Origin: Thioalkalivibrio sulfidiphilus HL-EbGr7
Lineage (GTDB): Bacteria; Pseudomonadota; Gammaproteobacteria; Ectothiorhodospirales; Ectothiorhodospiraceae
Assembly (NCBI RefSeq): GCF_000021985.1
Contig: NC_011901.1
Span: 1,984,001 to 2,048,000 of the forward strand
Direction: 5' to 3'
DNA: 64,000 nt
In this document: positions 34,295-43,915 of the stretch, one piece after another
Numbering within the stretch: the first letter of the stretch is position 1
How the letters are laid out: each line of letters starts with the position of its first letter
Program-made: the position numbers and the translations under genes
The notes under the pieces: generated by a model
What the model was told of the DNA's origin: nothing
What the model saw: only the letters and a program-made list of their open reading frames with translations
Database searches by the model: none

Positions 34295-34569
34295 ACAAGA
34301 TCATCCCGTTCTTGCTGGTGGTCGCCATGACTGGCTGCGGCCAGTCCGAGACTCCTCAGAAGGCCAAAGGCTCGGATGCGGGTGTCCCGACGGTGGAAGA
34401 ACTGGCAGCCAACCCCGAACGACTCAAAGAGCTGCGCCAGCAATGTAAGACCGACCGCCCCAAGCTGGGCGACGTGCTGTGCAACCGCGTGGCGGAAGCT
34501 ACGCGCAAGCGGTTCTATGGCGACGGCGAAACCCCGTACACGCCGCCGAAAGAGTCGCCCAAGTTCTGA
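34291..34569 (+). CDS. EexN-family exclusion lipoprotein
   Basis: The 92-aa lipoprotein has a signal peptide and the lipobox VAMTGC (Cys at about 16). The mature part (TVEELAANPERLKELRQQC, then CNRVAEATRKRFYG) is the EexN/TrbK pattern with two more cysteines. This family blocks entry of a second copy of the element into a cell that already has it. A second, related lipoprotein (TrbK, 42204-42524) is encoded inside the trb cluster. Confidence 0.83.
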   Translation: MNKIIPFLLVVAMTGCGQSETPQKAKGSDAGVPTVEELAANPERLKELRQQCKTDRPKLGDVLCNRVAEATRKRFYGDGETPYTPPKESPKF

Positions 34570-34805
34570 TTGTTGGCGGATCGCCGCATTACCTTCATAT
34601 TTTTGCCCGACACGCCGCAACGCGCCCGCGCTTGCGGCGTTTTTCTTTGGTTCGCCACCACGCTAGTTCTTTCTTTTTCCTCGACCTTTATGCCCTAAAC
34701 GGTCTTTGACCGGCACCGACCCGGCACCGATCCTGACGCCAGCGGCACGTTCTTGTGCCGCGCTTTCCATGAGGAATCAGCGCAGGAGAAATCGGAGGCA
34801 AGGTC

Positions 34806-36818
34806 ATGCAAGGGACAAACGTGCTGTTCGGTCAGATCGCCGTGGTGTTCGGCATCGTGATCGCCGGCGTGTGGGGCGCCACACAGTGGACAGCAGCAGC
34901 CCTTGGTTATCAAGTACGCCTTGGCTCGCCCTGGTTCGATATTCTTGGCACGCCGATCTATTACCCGTGGAAGCTGTTTGAGTGGTGGTTCTCTTACGGC
35001 GCCTATACCCCGGAAATCTTCGACACGGGCGGTGCCATCGCCGGCAGCAGTGGCATGGTCGCAGTGACCGTCGCCATTGCTATGTCGGTCTGGCGCTCGC
35101 GGCAGGCACGCCTTGTCACGACCTACGGATCGGCCCGCTGGGCAAACGCGCAGGACATTCGCAAGGCGGGTCTCACGCAGCCGGCGGGCGTGTTCCTCGG
35201 CCAGCACGACCGCCAGTACCTGCGCCATGAAGGGCCAGAGCATGTCCTGACGTTCGCACCCACGCGCAGCGGCAAGGGCGTCGGCCTCGTGGTGCCGACG
35301 CTGCTTTCCTGGCCCGCGTCCGCCGTCATCCACGACATCAAGGGCGAGAACTGGCAGATCACCGCAGGCTGGCGCTCGCGTTTCTCGCACTGCCTGCTGT
35401 TCAACCCCACGGATGCGAAGTCGGCGGCCTACAACCCGCTGCTGGAGGTACGGCGCGGCGCGCATGAAGTGCGCGACGTGCAGAACATCGCGGACATCCT
35501 GGTCGATCCCGAAGGCGCGCTGGAGAAACGCAACCATTGGGAAAAAACTTCGCACGCGCTGCTGGTCGGCGCCATCTTGCACGTCCTTTACGCCGGGCAG
35601 GACAAGACGCTGCGCGGCGTCGCCAACTTCCTCTCCGACCCGGCCAGCCCATTCGAGCTGACCTTGCACCGGATGATGACCACGCCGCACCTCGTGAACG
35701 AGGAAGGTGGTGGCCCGCATCCCGTTGTGGCGTCCGCTGCGCGCGAAGTGCTCAACAAGTCGGACAACGAGCGTTCTGGCGTGTTGAGCACCGCCATGTC
35801 GTTCCTCGGCCTTTATCGCGATCCCACTGTGGCCGAAGTCACCTCGCGCTGCGACTGGCGCATTGCCGACCTGATCGCCGCCGAGCATCCGGTATCGCTG
35901 TACCTGGTGGTGCCGCCTTCGGACATTAGCCGCACGAAGCCGCTGATCCGCCTGATCCTCAACCAGATCGGACGGCGGCTCACCGAATCGCTGGACGGCT
36001 CCGACGGCATCAAGCGCCGCCACAAGCTGCTGCTGATGCTCGATGAGTTTCCGGCACTCGGGCGCTTGGATTTTTTCGAGACCGCGTTGGCCTTCATGGC
36101 GGGCTACGGCATCCGCAGCTTCCTCATCGCGCAGTCGCTCAACCAGATCGACAAAGCCTACGGCCAAAACCATTCGATTCTGGACAACTGCCATGTGCGT
36201 GTGACGTTCGCCACCAACGATGAACGCACCGCCAAGCGCATTTCCGAGACGTTGGGCACCGCGACCGAGTTGCGCGCACAGCGCAACTACGCGGGCCACC
36301 GGCTCGCGCCGTGGCTGGGCCACCTCATGGTGTCGCGCCAGGAGACGGCCCGCCCGCTGCTGACGCCCGGCGAAGTCATGCAGCTTCCGCCCGACGAGGC
36401 CGTGGTGATGGTCTCCAGCGTGGCGCCGATCCGGGCAAAGAAGCTGCGCTACTACGCGGACGCCAATTTCAAGCGGCGCGTGCTGTCGCCGCCCGTGTTG
36501 GCGGACAGCCAATACGCCGACGCGCCGCCGCTGCGCCCCGACGACTGGAGCGGGCTGGCAATCCCACCAACGCCCACCGCACCGGCCACGGCACCCGCCG
36601 ATGGCCTCGGTTCCGCCGACGACGGCGGCCCGCGCCGTCAGCCCGAGCTTTCCGAAGTCGTCGCCTACGACCCCGAGTTGGCCGCGCCCGCAGCTGACCT
36701 CGGGCTGCTCGATGACGACGACGACCTGCCGCTTCCCCTTCCTCGCCAGCTCGATCCGGCCATGCAGCGCGCGGCCCGGCTGGCATCGCTGAACCCCAAC
36801 GACGGAATCGAGCTATGA
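34806..36818 (+). CDS. traG: TraG/VirD4-type coupling protein
   Basis: This 670-aa inner-membrane ATPase hands the relaxase-DNA complex to the mating channel. Two N-terminal membrane helices (about 8-28 and 70-95) are followed by Walker A (FAPTRSGKGVGLVVPTLLSW) and Walker B (LLLMLDEFPALGRL), then a variable C-terminus with an acidic patch (LGLLDDDDDLPLPL). The ATG follows CGGAGGCAAGGTC. Its stop overlaps copG. About 236 bases upstream hold no gene. Confidence 0.95.
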   Translation: MQGTNVLFGQIAVVFGIVIAGVWGATQWTAAALGYQVRLGSPWFDILGTPIYYPWKLFEWWFSYGAYTPEIFDTGGAIAGSSGMVAVTVAIAMSVWRSRQARLVTTYGSARWANAQDIRKAGLTQPAGVFLGQHDRQYLRHEGPEHVLTFAPTRSGKGVGLVVPTLLSWPASAVIHDIKGENWQITAGWRSRFSHCLLFNPTDAKSAAYNPLLEVRRGAHEVRDVQNIADILVDPEGALEKRNHWEKTSHALLVGAILHVLYAGQDKTLRGVANFLSDPASPFELTLHRMMTTPHLVNEEGGGPHPVVASAAREVLNKSDNERSGVLSTAMSFLGLYRDPTVAEVTSRCDWRIADLIAAEHPVSLYLVVPPSDISRTKPLIRLILNQIGRRLTESLDGSDGIKRRHKLLLMLDEFPALGRLDFFETALAFMAGYGIRSFLIAQSLNQIDKAYGQNHSILDNCHVRVTFATNDERTAKRISETLGTATELRAQRNYAGHRLAPWLGHLMVSRQETARPLLTPGEVMQLPPDEAVVMVSSVAPIRAKKLRYYADANFKRRVLSPPVLADSQYADAPPLRPDDWSGLAIPPTPTAPATAPADGLGSADDGGPRRQPELSEVVAYDPELAAPAADLGLLDDDDDLPLPLPRQLDPAMQRAARLASLNPNDGIEL

Positions 36819-37279
36819 GCCAATACCGCCTCAATCTGTTCATTCAGCCCGAGCACGCCCAGCGGCTCGACGAGCTGGCCGCCAAGAAAGGCGTGTCCAA
36901 GTCGTCGATCGTTGCGGCGGCGCTCGCATCGTGGCTGTCGCCCGATGCCGCTGACCAGCGCGAGGCGGCCATCGCCAAGCGCCTTGATCGCCTGTCGCGC
37001 CAGGCCAAGCGCATGGAGCGTGACCAGAGCATCGCCATCGAGACGCTGGCGCTGTTCATCCGCTACTACCTGACGGTCAGCACGCCGGTTCCCGAGGCAC
37101 ACCAAGACGCGGCGCGCGCCCAGGGCAAGGCGCGCTTCGAGCAGTTCACCGAGCAGCTTGGCCGCCACCTGATGCGCGGACGCAGCCTGGTGCGCGATGT
37201 GGTGGAGGAACTGCACCCTGACCCGGTGCGGATGGAAGACGCGGCAGCCGCCGCCCAGGCTCGGGAGCGTGCCTCATGA
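36815..37279 (+). CDS. CopG-like ribbon-helix-helix protein
   Basis: This 154-aa protein has an N-terminal ribbon-helix-helix ([20 protein letters not shown], then [20 protein letters not shown]) and a long helical C-terminus. CopG-type proteins between traG and trbB are standard in Tn4371-type ICEs, and the role is most likely self-regulation of the mating operon or an accessory relaxosome function. Start and stop both overlap neighbours by 4 bases. Confidence 0.88.
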   Translation: MSQYRLNLFIQPEHAQRLDELAAKKGVSKSSIVAAALASWLSPDAADQREAAIAKRLDRLSRQAKRMERDQSIAIETLALFIRYYLTVSTPVPEAHQDAARAQGKARFEQFTEQLGRHLMRGRSLVRDVVEELHPDPVRMEDAAAAAQARERAS

Positions 37280-38346
37280 GTGCCGTTCCGCAACTCCCGC
37301 ATGAGCCGCGTTCGTCTGCTGCCGCCTCCCTTGAGCGACGCATCCAGATGCTGCGCACGGCAATGGGGCCGCTGATCGCCACCGCGCTCGAAGACCCCGA
37401 CGTGGTGGAAATCATGCTCAACCCCGATCGCACCCTTTGGGTGGATCGGCTTTCGAGTGGGCGCGCGCCGATGGGCGTGGAGATGCCCGAGGCCGATGGC
37501 GAGCGGATCATCCGCCTGGTCGCTGCCCACGTCGGCGCGGAAGTCCATCGCGGCCAGCCGCTGCTGTCGGCTGAACTGCCGGAGACGGGCGAGCGATTCG
37601 AGGGCATCTTGCCGCCCGCCGCGCCGGGGCCGGCCTTCGCGCTGCGCAAGCGCGCCATCGGCGTGATCCCGCTGGAGCGGTACGTCGTGGACGGAATGAT
37701 GACCGCCGCCCAGGCGGGCTTTCTGGTGCAGGCCGTGCGCGAGCGCCAGAACATCGTGATCGCCGGGGCCACCAGCAGCGGCAAGACCACGCTGGCCAAT
37801 GCGCTGCTGGCAGAGATTGCCGCCACCGGCGACCGCGTGTTGGTACTCGAAGACACGGTGGAGCTGCAATGCGCGGCGCGTGACCACGTTCCGCTGCGCA
37901 CGCGCGCGGGGGTGGTGTCCATGACCGAGTTGGTGCGCTCCTCCATGCGCCTGCGACCCGATCGCGTGGTGGTCGGCGAGGTGCGCGGCGCCGAGGCGCT
38001 GGATCTCATCAAGGTGTGGGGCACCGGCCACCCCGGCGGCATCGCCACGATCCATGCGGGTTCCGCGCTGGGCGCGTTGCTGCGCATGGAGCAACTGATT
38101 CTCGAAGTGGCGGTGAACCCGCCGCGTGCGCTGATCGCCGAGGCGGTCAACGTGGTGATCCACATCGCCGGTCGCGGGCGCAAGCGCCGCATCGAGAGCA
38201 TCGCCCGCGTCGTCGGCTTCGACGGTGTGGGCTACCGATTGGCGGATGCGCTGGAGACACCGTTTCCCGAGCTGCCGCTATTTCCCGAGGCCGCACCCGC
38301 TGCGGCGACTTCCCCGTCCCCTGACCAACCTGGAGAACTGCCATGA
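37276..38346 (+). CDS. trbB: TrbB, VirB11-type secretion ATPase
   Basis: This 356-aa hexameric, cytoplasmic traffic ATPase powers pilus assembly and DNA transfer. The N-terminal domain includes [20 protein letters not shown]; Walker A is [10 protein letters not shown]; the Asp box is [11 protein letters not shown]; Walker B is [20 protein letters not shown], with [12 protein letters not shown] as the His box. All motifs are intact. It overlaps trbC by 4 bases. Confidence 0.95.
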   Translation: MSAVPQLPHEPRSSAAASLERRIQMLRTAMGPLIATALEDPDVVEIMLNPDRTLWVDRLSSGRAPMGVEMPEADGERIIRLVAAHVGAEVHRGQPLLSAELPETGERFEGILPPAAPGPAFALRKRAIGVIPLERYVVDGMMTAAQAGFLVQAVRERQNIVIAGATSSGKTTLANALLAEIAATGDRVLVLEDTVELQCAARDHVPLRTRAGVVSMTELVRSSMRLRPDRVVVGEVRGAEALDLIKVWGTGHPGGIATIHAGSALGALLRMEQLILEVAVNPPRALIAEAVNVVIHIAGRGRKRRIESIARVVGFDGVGYRLADALETPFPELPLFPEAAPAAATSPSPDQPGELP

Positions 38347-38735
38347 CGCAGATGATCGTTCCTGCTTTCCGTTTTTCTGCAAATCCGGCTTTGCGCCTTC
38401 CCGCGCGGTCGCGGCTGCACAGCCTGGCCCGCCCTGCGGCGCAAGGCTTACTGCTGGCCGCACTGCTGCTGTTGCTGGCTGGAACCGCGCAGGCCGCCGG
38501 TTCCTCGATGCCGTGGGAAGGCCCGCTGCAATCCATCCTCGAATCCATCCAGGGGCCGGTGGCGCGCATCGTCGCCGTCATCATCATCATCGCCACGGGC
38601 CTCGCGCTGGCCTTCGGCGACACGTCAGGCGGCTTCCGCAAGCTGATCCAGATCGTGTTCGGCTTGAGCATCGCCTTCGCCGCGTCCTCGTTCTTCCTGT
38701 CGTTCTTTTCGTTCTCTGGCGGGGCTGTCGTATGA
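38343..38735 (+). CDS. trbC: TrbC, conjugative pilin precursor
   Basis: The 130-aa precursor has an unusually long signal region (about 1-50, cut near TAQAAG) followed by the pilin core with two hydrophobic helices (VARIVAVIIIIATGLALAFG and KLIQIVFGLSIAFAASSFFL). VirB2/TrbC pilins are trimmed and, in RP4, cyclised by TraF, which is encoded at 20608. It overlaps trbB and trbD by 4 bases. Confidence 0.92.
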   Translation: MTQMIVPAFRFSANPALRLPARSRLHSLARPAAQGLLLAALLLLLAGTAQAAGSSMPWEGPLQSILESIQGPVARIVAVIIIIATGLALAFGDTSGGFRKLIQIVFGLSIAFAASSFFLSFFSFSGGAVV

Positions 38736-39004
38736 GCGGCCCGGACACCTTCGCGGCCGGGTTCGAGGTGCCGCTGCATCGCTCGCTCACCGAGCCGATC
38801 TTGCTGGGCGGCGCACCGCGCACCGTGGCGATCGCCAACGGCACGCTGGCCGCCGCCGTCGGGCTGGGCCTGCAACTGTGGATTCCGGGCGTGGTGCTCT
38901 GGATCGTCGGCCATTCGCTGGCGGTGTGGGGTGCGCGCGTCGATCCTCAGTTCATGGCCGTGTTCGCCCGGCACATCAAGCATCGCCCGCTGCTGGACGT
39001 GTGA
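38732..39004 (+). CDS. trbD: TrbD, VirB3-like membrane protein
   Basis: This 90-aa inner-membrane protein has the VirB3 pattern: a short polar N-terminus (FEVPLHRSLTEPILLGGAPR), one hydrophobic hairpin (about 32-66), and a conserved end (DPQFMAVFARHIKHR). It helps place the mating pore at the membrane, usually together with TrbE. Its start overlaps trbC; trbE follows after 12 bases. Confidence 0.93.
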   Translation: MSGPDTFAAGFEVPLHRSLTEPILLGGAPRTVAIANGTLAAAVGLGLQLWIPGVVLWIVGHSLAVWGARVDPQFMAVFARHIKHRPLLDV

Positions 39005-39016
39005 GGGGATGCAGGC

Positions 39017-41470
39017 ATGCTGAACCTTGCCGAATACCGCCAACGGCCCGCGCTGCTCGCCGACTGGCTGCCCTGGGCCGGACTGGTCGCGCCGGGTGTC
39101 GTCTTGAACAAGGACGGCAGTTTCCAGCGCACCGCCCGGTTTCGCGGGCCTGACCTCGATAGCGCCACGCAAGGCGAGCTGATCGCCACGTCGGCACGCC
39201 TGAACAACGCGCTGCGCCGGCTGGGTTCTGGCTGGGCGCTGTTCATCGAGGCCGAGCGCCGCACCGCTGCCGACTACCCGCACTCGGAGTTTCCCGAGCC
39301 ACTTTCGTGGCTGGTGGACGAAGAACGCCGCTCGGCCTTCGAGGATACCGGCCATCACTTCGAGAGCGGCTATCACCTGACGCTGGTGTACCTGCCGCCC
39401 GAGGAATCGCGCGCCCGTGCCGCCAAGATGCTCTACGAGAACACGCCGACGAATGGCGTGGACTGGCGCGAGCGGCTGCAAGCCTTCGTCGCGGAAACGG
39501 ATCGGGTCTTTGACCTGCTCGATGGCGTCATGCCGGAAATCGCCTGGCTCGATGACAGCCAGACGCTGACCTATCTGCACTCGACCATCTCGACGCGGCG
39601 CTATCGCATGGGCGTTCCCGAGGTGCCGTTCCACATCGACGCGCTGCTGACCGACTCGCCGCTGGTCGGTGGCCTGGCCCCCATGCTGGGCGACAGGCAC
39701 CTGCGCGTGGTGTCGGTGCGCGGATTCCCGACCTCGACCTGGCCGGGGATTCTGGACGACCTCAACCGCCTGGGATTTGGGTATCGCTGGAGTACGCGCT
39801 TTCTGTGCCTCGACAAATCCGAGGCGGAACGGGAATTGGGGCGTCTGCGCCGCCAGTGGTTCGCCAAGCGCAAGAACGTCATCGCGCTGCTGCGCGAAAC
39901 GATCTTCCAGCAGGAAAGCCCGCTGGTCGATACCGACGCGAACAACAAGGCGGCGGACGCGGATGCGGCCTTGCAGGAGCTGGGCAGCGATCAGGTCGCC
40001 TTCGGCTACCTGACGGCGACCGTCACCGTCATGGACGAGGACGCCGGCGCAGCCGACGAGAAGCTGCGCATGGTGGAGCGCGTCATTCAGGGGCGCGGCT
40101 TCGTCACCATCCCCGAAACGCTCAATGCCGTGGATGCGTGGCTGTCCTCGCTTCCCGGCAACGCCTACGCCAACGTGCGTCAGCCCATCGTCTCGACGCT
40201 GAACCTGGCGCACATGATGCCGGTGTCGGCGGTGTGGGCCGGGCCGGAGAAGAACGACCACCTGGACGGCCCGCCGCTGATCGTCACCCGCACCGATGGC
40301 GCGACGCCGTTCCGGCTGGTGACGCACATCGGCGACGTGGGCCACACGCTGGTCGCCGGCCCGACCGGCATGGGCAAGTCGGTCTTGCTCGCCACGCTGG
40401 CGTTGCAGTTTCGCCGCTATCGCGGCTCGCGCATCTTCGCCTTCGACATGGGGCGTTCCATGCGCGCCACGATCCTCGGGCTGGGCGGCGAGCACTACGA
40501 CCTGGGCACGGATGGAGAAATCGCCTTCCAGCCGCTCGCGCGCATCGACCGCGAGGGCTACCGCACCTGGGCAGCGGAATGGATCGAAGGCCGCTTGCTG
40601 CACGAAGGCGTGGCAGTCGGCCCGGACGAGAAGGCGGCCATCTGGTCGGCACTCGGCAGCCTTGCCGGTGCGCCGGTGGAGCAGCGCACGATGACCGGGC
40701 TGTCCGTCCTCTTGCAGTCCAACGCGCTGCGCCAGGCGCTCGCGCCGTATGTGCTGGGCGGCGCGCACGGCAAGCTGCTGGACGCCGACCACGACCGGCT
40801 GGGCATGGCCGACGTGCAGTGCTTCGAGATGGAAGAGCTGATGCACAGCAAGGCCGCCGTCATGGCCGTGCTGCATTACCTCTTTGCGCGCTTCGACGAA
40901 CGCTTTGACGGTGCGCCCACGCTGCTGATCCTCGATGAAGCGTGGCTGTTCCTCGATGACCCGGTGTTTGCCGCGCGCATCCGCCAGTGGCTCAAGACGC
41001 TGCGCAAGAAGAACGTCAGCGTCATCTTCGCAACGCAGTCGCTGGCCGACATCAAGGATTCGAGCATCGCGCCCGCGATCATCGAGAGCTGCGCGAGCCG
41101 CATTTTCCTCGCCAACCCGCAGGCGACCGAGCCGCAGATTCGCACGATATACGAGGGCTTCGGCCTCAACAGGCGTCAGATCGAAATCGTCGCCACCGCG
41201 CAGCCCAAGCGCGATTACTACTACCAATCCCGCCTCGGCAACCGCCTGTTCGACCTCGACCTGGGGCCGGCGGCGTTGGCGTTTGCGGGCGCTTCCACGC
41301 CGCAAGACCAGCGCGACATAGACCGCGTGCTGCTGGACGCCGGCACGCCCGGCTTCGCGGGCGCCTGGCTGCGCCATCGCGGCCTCGATTGGGCGGCTGA
41401 CCTGCTGCCCTCGTTCCCCGGCCTCGCGCCGGGTTCCCTCGCTGACCACCCACAGGAGAACCTGCCATGA
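39017..41470 (+). CDS. trbE: TrbE, VirB4-type ATPase
   Basis: This 817-aa, largest ATPase of the mating channel has Walker A in GPTGMGKSVLLATLA (about residues 450-465), Walker B in LLILDEAWLFLDD and the following RQWLKTLRKKNVSVIFATQS. The N-terminal CagE/TrbE domain is complete. The length fits the family and no frameshift is seen. It overlaps trbJ by 4 bases. Confidence 0.95.
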   Translation: MLNLAEYRQRPALLADWLPWAGLVAPGVVLNKDGSFQRTARFRGPDLDSATQGELIATSARLNNALRRLGSGWALFIEAERRTAADYPHSEFPEPLSWLVDEERRSAFEDTGHHFESGYHLTLVYLPPEESRARAAKMLYENTPTNGVDWRERLQAFVAETDRVFDLLDGVMPEIAWLDDSQTLTYLHSTISTRRYRMGVPEVPFHIDALLTDSPLVGGLAPMLGDRHLRVVSVRGFPTSTWPGILDDLNRLGFGYRWSTRFLCLDKSEAERELGRLRRQWFAKRKNVIALLRETIFQQESPLVDTDANNKAADADAALQELGSDQVAFGYLTATVTVMDEDAGAADEKLRMVERVIQGRGFVTIPETLNAVDAWLSSLPGNAYANVRQPIVSTLNLAHMMPVSAVWAGPEKNDHLDGPPLIVTRTDGATPFRLVTHIGDVGHTLVAGPTGMGKSVLLATLALQFRRYRGSRIFAFDMGRSMRATILGLGGEHYDLGTDGEIAFQPLARIDREGYRTWAAEWIEGRLLHEGVAVGPDEKAAIWSALGSLAGAPVEQRTMTGLSVLLQSNALRQALAPYVLGGAHGKLLDADHDRLGMADVQCFEMEELMHSKAAVMAVLHYLFARFDERFDGAPTLLILDEAWLFLDDPVFAARIRQWLKTLRKKNVSVIFATQSLADIKDSSIAPAIIESCASRIFLANPQATEPQIRTIYEGFGLNRRQIEIVATAQPKRDYYYQSRLGNRLFDLDLGPAALAFAGASTPQDQRDIDRVLLDAGTPGFAGAWLRHRGLDWAADLLPSFPGLAPGSLADHPQENLP

Positions 41471-42192
41471 AGAAGCGCCTTGTCGCCGCGGCCATCGCGG
41501 CCATGCTTTGCACGGCCACTGCCCATGCGCAATGGGTCGTGATCGACCCCACCAACCTCGTGCAGAACACGCTGACTGCGATCCGCACGCTGGAGCAAAT
41601 CAACAACCAGATCCAACAGCTTCAGAACGAAGCGCAGATGCTGATGAACCAGGCGCGCAACCTCGCCAGCCTGCCGTCCAGCGTGGTCGGCCAGTTGCGC
41701 GCCAACCTGGCAACGACCGAGCGGTTGATCGCCCAGGCCCGAGGCTTGGCCTACGACGTGACGAATCTGGATCGGGAGTTTGCCCGCCTGTACCCGGAGC
41801 AGTACGCCGCCACCGTCAGCGGCGACCAGATGTACCGCGACGCCCAGGAGCGATGGAAGAACACGCTCAACGGCTTGCAGACCACCATGCAGATGCAGGC
41901 GCAGGTGTCGCAGAACCTGGGCGAAGACGAAAGCGTGCTGGCCGATCTGGTCGGCAAGAGCCAGTCGGCGCAAGGCGCGTTGCAGGCGATGCAGGCCATG
42001 AACCAGTTGCTCGCCTTGCAGGCCAAGCAGTCGATCCAGTCGCAGCGGCTCCAGATCACGCAAGACCGGGCCGCCTCGTTGGAACTGGCGCGGCAGGCGG
42101 CGGCCACCGAGCGCGCCCGCGAAGTGCGGCGGCGCTTCCTCGGGGAAGGCACGCCGTACACGCCGCAGTCCGTCAACTTCTACCGCGACTGA
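41467..42192 (+). CDS. trbJ: TrbJ, VirB5-like pilus-tip protein
   Basis: This 241-aa exported protein has a signal peptide (about 1-22, cut after ATAHA) and a long helical body (QINNQIQQLQNEAQMLMNQA, then LQAMQAMNQLLALQAKQSIQ), as in VirB5/TrbJ proteins, which cap the pilus and assist contact with recipients. It lies in the usual position between trbE and trbK. Confidence 0.93.
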   Translation: MKKRLVAAAIAAMLCTATAHAQWVVIDPTNLVQNTLTAIRTLEQINNQIQQLQNEAQMLMNQARNLASLPSSVVGQLRANLATTERLIAQARGLAYDVTNLDREFARLYPEQYAATVSGDQMYRDAQERWKNTLNGLQTTMQMQAQVSQNLGEDESVLADLVGKSQSAQGALQAMQAMNQLLALQAKQSIQSQRLQITQDRAASLELARQAAATERAREVRRRFLGEGTPYTPQSVNFYRD

Positions 42193-42203
42193 CGGGGGCC
42201 GAC

Positions 42204-42524
42204 ATGCGATGCGTCCTCGTCCTTGGTGCCGTGCTGCTGGCCGCCTGCGGCGAGCAGCCGGCCGACAACCTCGCCGATGCCCTGGCCGCTGATCCCGTGC
42301 GGCTCAAGGCATTGCGCGCGCAATGCGCGGCCGACCGGCAGGCCACGGGCGAGGACGCTTGCCGCGCCGCCGCCGAAGCCTTCCGGCGGCGCTTCTTTTC
42401 CGGCGAAGCCGGGCCGGATGAATACCGAACGCTGGCCGGCCTGCCGCCGATCCCGCCCAGCTTCGAGGAGCCGGCCGATGGCATGGCGCCGACCGTTCCC
42501 GCCGAACCGGAGGACACGCCATGA
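42204..42524 (+). CDS. trbK: TrbK, entry-exclusion lipoprotein
   Basis: This 106-aa lipoprotein has a short signal peptide and the lipobox VLLAAC (Cys at about 14). The body (LAADPVRLKALRAQCAADRQ, then CRAAAEAFRRRFFSG) is the same pattern as the EexN-like protein at 34291-34569, so the element carries two related exclusion lipoproteins. The C-terminal proline-rich tail (APTVPAEPEDTP) is extra. It overlaps trbL by 4 bases. Confidence 0.87.
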   Translation: MRCVLVLGAVLLAACGEQPADNLADALAADPVRLKALRAQCAADRQATGEDACRAAAEAFRRRFFSGEAGPDEYRTLAGLPPIPPSFEEPADGMAPTVPAEPEDTP

Positions 42525-43903
42525 ATGACGTGACCATCATCGACCAATTCCTCAACACATTCGCCGCCTACATCGACTCGGGTTTCGGGCTGCTGCGGGG
42601 CGAAGTAGCGTTCCTCACGGCCACGCTGATCGTCATCGACATGACGATCGCCGGCCTGTATTGGGCCATGAGCCATGCCACCGGCCAGGGCGAGGACGTG
42701 ATCGCCAAGCTGCTGCGCAAGGTGCTCTACGTCGGTGCCTTCGCCTACATCATCGGCAACTTCAACTGGCTGGCCAGCATCGTGTTCCGCTCGTTTGCGG
42801 GATTGGGTATCACCGCCACCGGCTCGGCAATCACGATGGAGAACTTCTTGCAGCCGGGCCGACTGGCGAAAACCGGCCTTGACGCGGGCGGGCCTATCTT
42901 CCTTCAGCTTGACGACATGATGGGATTTCCCGAGGTGTTCTTGAACCTCGATGCCATCTTGGTGCTGTTCCTCGCCTGGCTGGTCGTGGTGCTCTGCTTC
43001 TTCGTGCTGGCGATCCAGCTTTTCATCACGCTGATCGAATTCAAGCTGACCACGCTCGCAGGCTTTGTGCTGGTGCCGTTCGCGCTGTGGAACAAGACGA
43101 GCTTTCTGGCGGAAAAAGTGCTGGGCAACGTCGTGGCCTCCGGCGTCAAGGTGCTGGTGTTGGCCGTGATTGTCGGTATCGGCTCGGGTCTGTTCACCCA
43201 GTTCCAAGTCCATCCCGATGAGCCGTCCCTCGACCATGCGCTGGTCATCATGCTGGCCTCGCTCACTTTGCTGGCGCTGGGGATCTTCGGCCCCGGCATC
43301 GCCACGGGCCTTGTGTCCGGTGCGCCGCAGCTCGGCGCGGGCGCGATGGCGGGCGCGGCCATCGGCGCAGCCGGAACGGCGGTGGCCGTCGGTGCCGCCG
43401 CGACGGGCGTGGGCAGTGCGGTAGCTGCTGGCGCGCGCATGGCCCCGGCCGCCGCCAAGCTGGCCGGCAGCGGCGCGCGTGCCGCCACGTCGGCGGCGGG
43501 CAGCGCGAAGTCGGCGTTCCAGGCCGGTTCCGCCGCAGCAGGCGGCGGTGCCAAAGGCGCGATGGCGGGCTTGGGCAACGTCGCCAAGACCGGCGCGCAG
43601 GCAGCCGGACGAGGCGCTGCATCCCGTGCCTCCGCTGTCGGGCAGCGCATGGCCGCTCCGTTCCGTGCTGGCTGGAATGGCGCTGCGGCCGACAGTGGCG
43701 CAGGGGCGGCATCCGGTCAGGGAGTTGGCGAGGCCACGCCCAGCGCCAGCAACGCGCAGACGCAGGAACAACCTGCCTGGGCGAAACGACTGCATCGCCG
43801 CCAACAGCTCACCCATGCCGCGACCACCACCGCCCATGCGCTGCGCGGTGGCGACGGCGGCGGCTCCGGCCAAGGGCCGAGCCTGCGCGATTCCGATTCA
43901 TAA
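42521..43903 (+). CDS. trbL: TrbL, VirB6-like channel protein
   Basis: This 460-aa polytopic inner-membrane protein has five to six helices in the first 260 residues (for example FLTATLIVIDMTIAGLYWAM and AILVLFLAWLVVVLCFFVLA). The C-terminal third is alanine/glycine-rich and disordered (AAGGGAKGAMAGLGNVAKTG), as is common in TrbL. It forms the inner-membrane part of the mating pore. A 12-base gap separates it from trbF. Confidence 0.93.
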   Translation: MNDVTIIDQFLNTFAAYIDSGFGLLRGEVAFLTATLIVIDMTIAGLYWAMSHATGQGEDVIAKLLRKVLYVGAFAYIIGNFNWLASIVFRSFAGLGITATGSAITMENFLQPGRLAKTGLDAGGPIFLQLDDMMGFPEVFLNLDAILVLFLAWLVVVLCFFVLAIQLFITLIEFKLTTLAGFVLVPFALWNKTSFLAEKVLGNVVASGVKVLVLAVIVGIGSGLFTQFQVHPDEPSLDHALVIMLASLTLLALGIFGPGIATGLVSGAPQLGAGAMAGAAIGAAGTAVAVGAAATGVGSAVAAGARMAPAAAKLAGSGARAATSAAGSAKSAFQAGSAAAGGGAKGAMAGLGNVAKTGAQAAGRGAASRASAVGQRMAAPFRAGWNGAAADSGAGAASGQGVGEATPSASNAQTQEQPAWAKRLHRRQQLTHAATTTAHALRGGDGGGSGQGPSLRDSDS

Positions 43904-43915
43904 GGAGAACTGACC

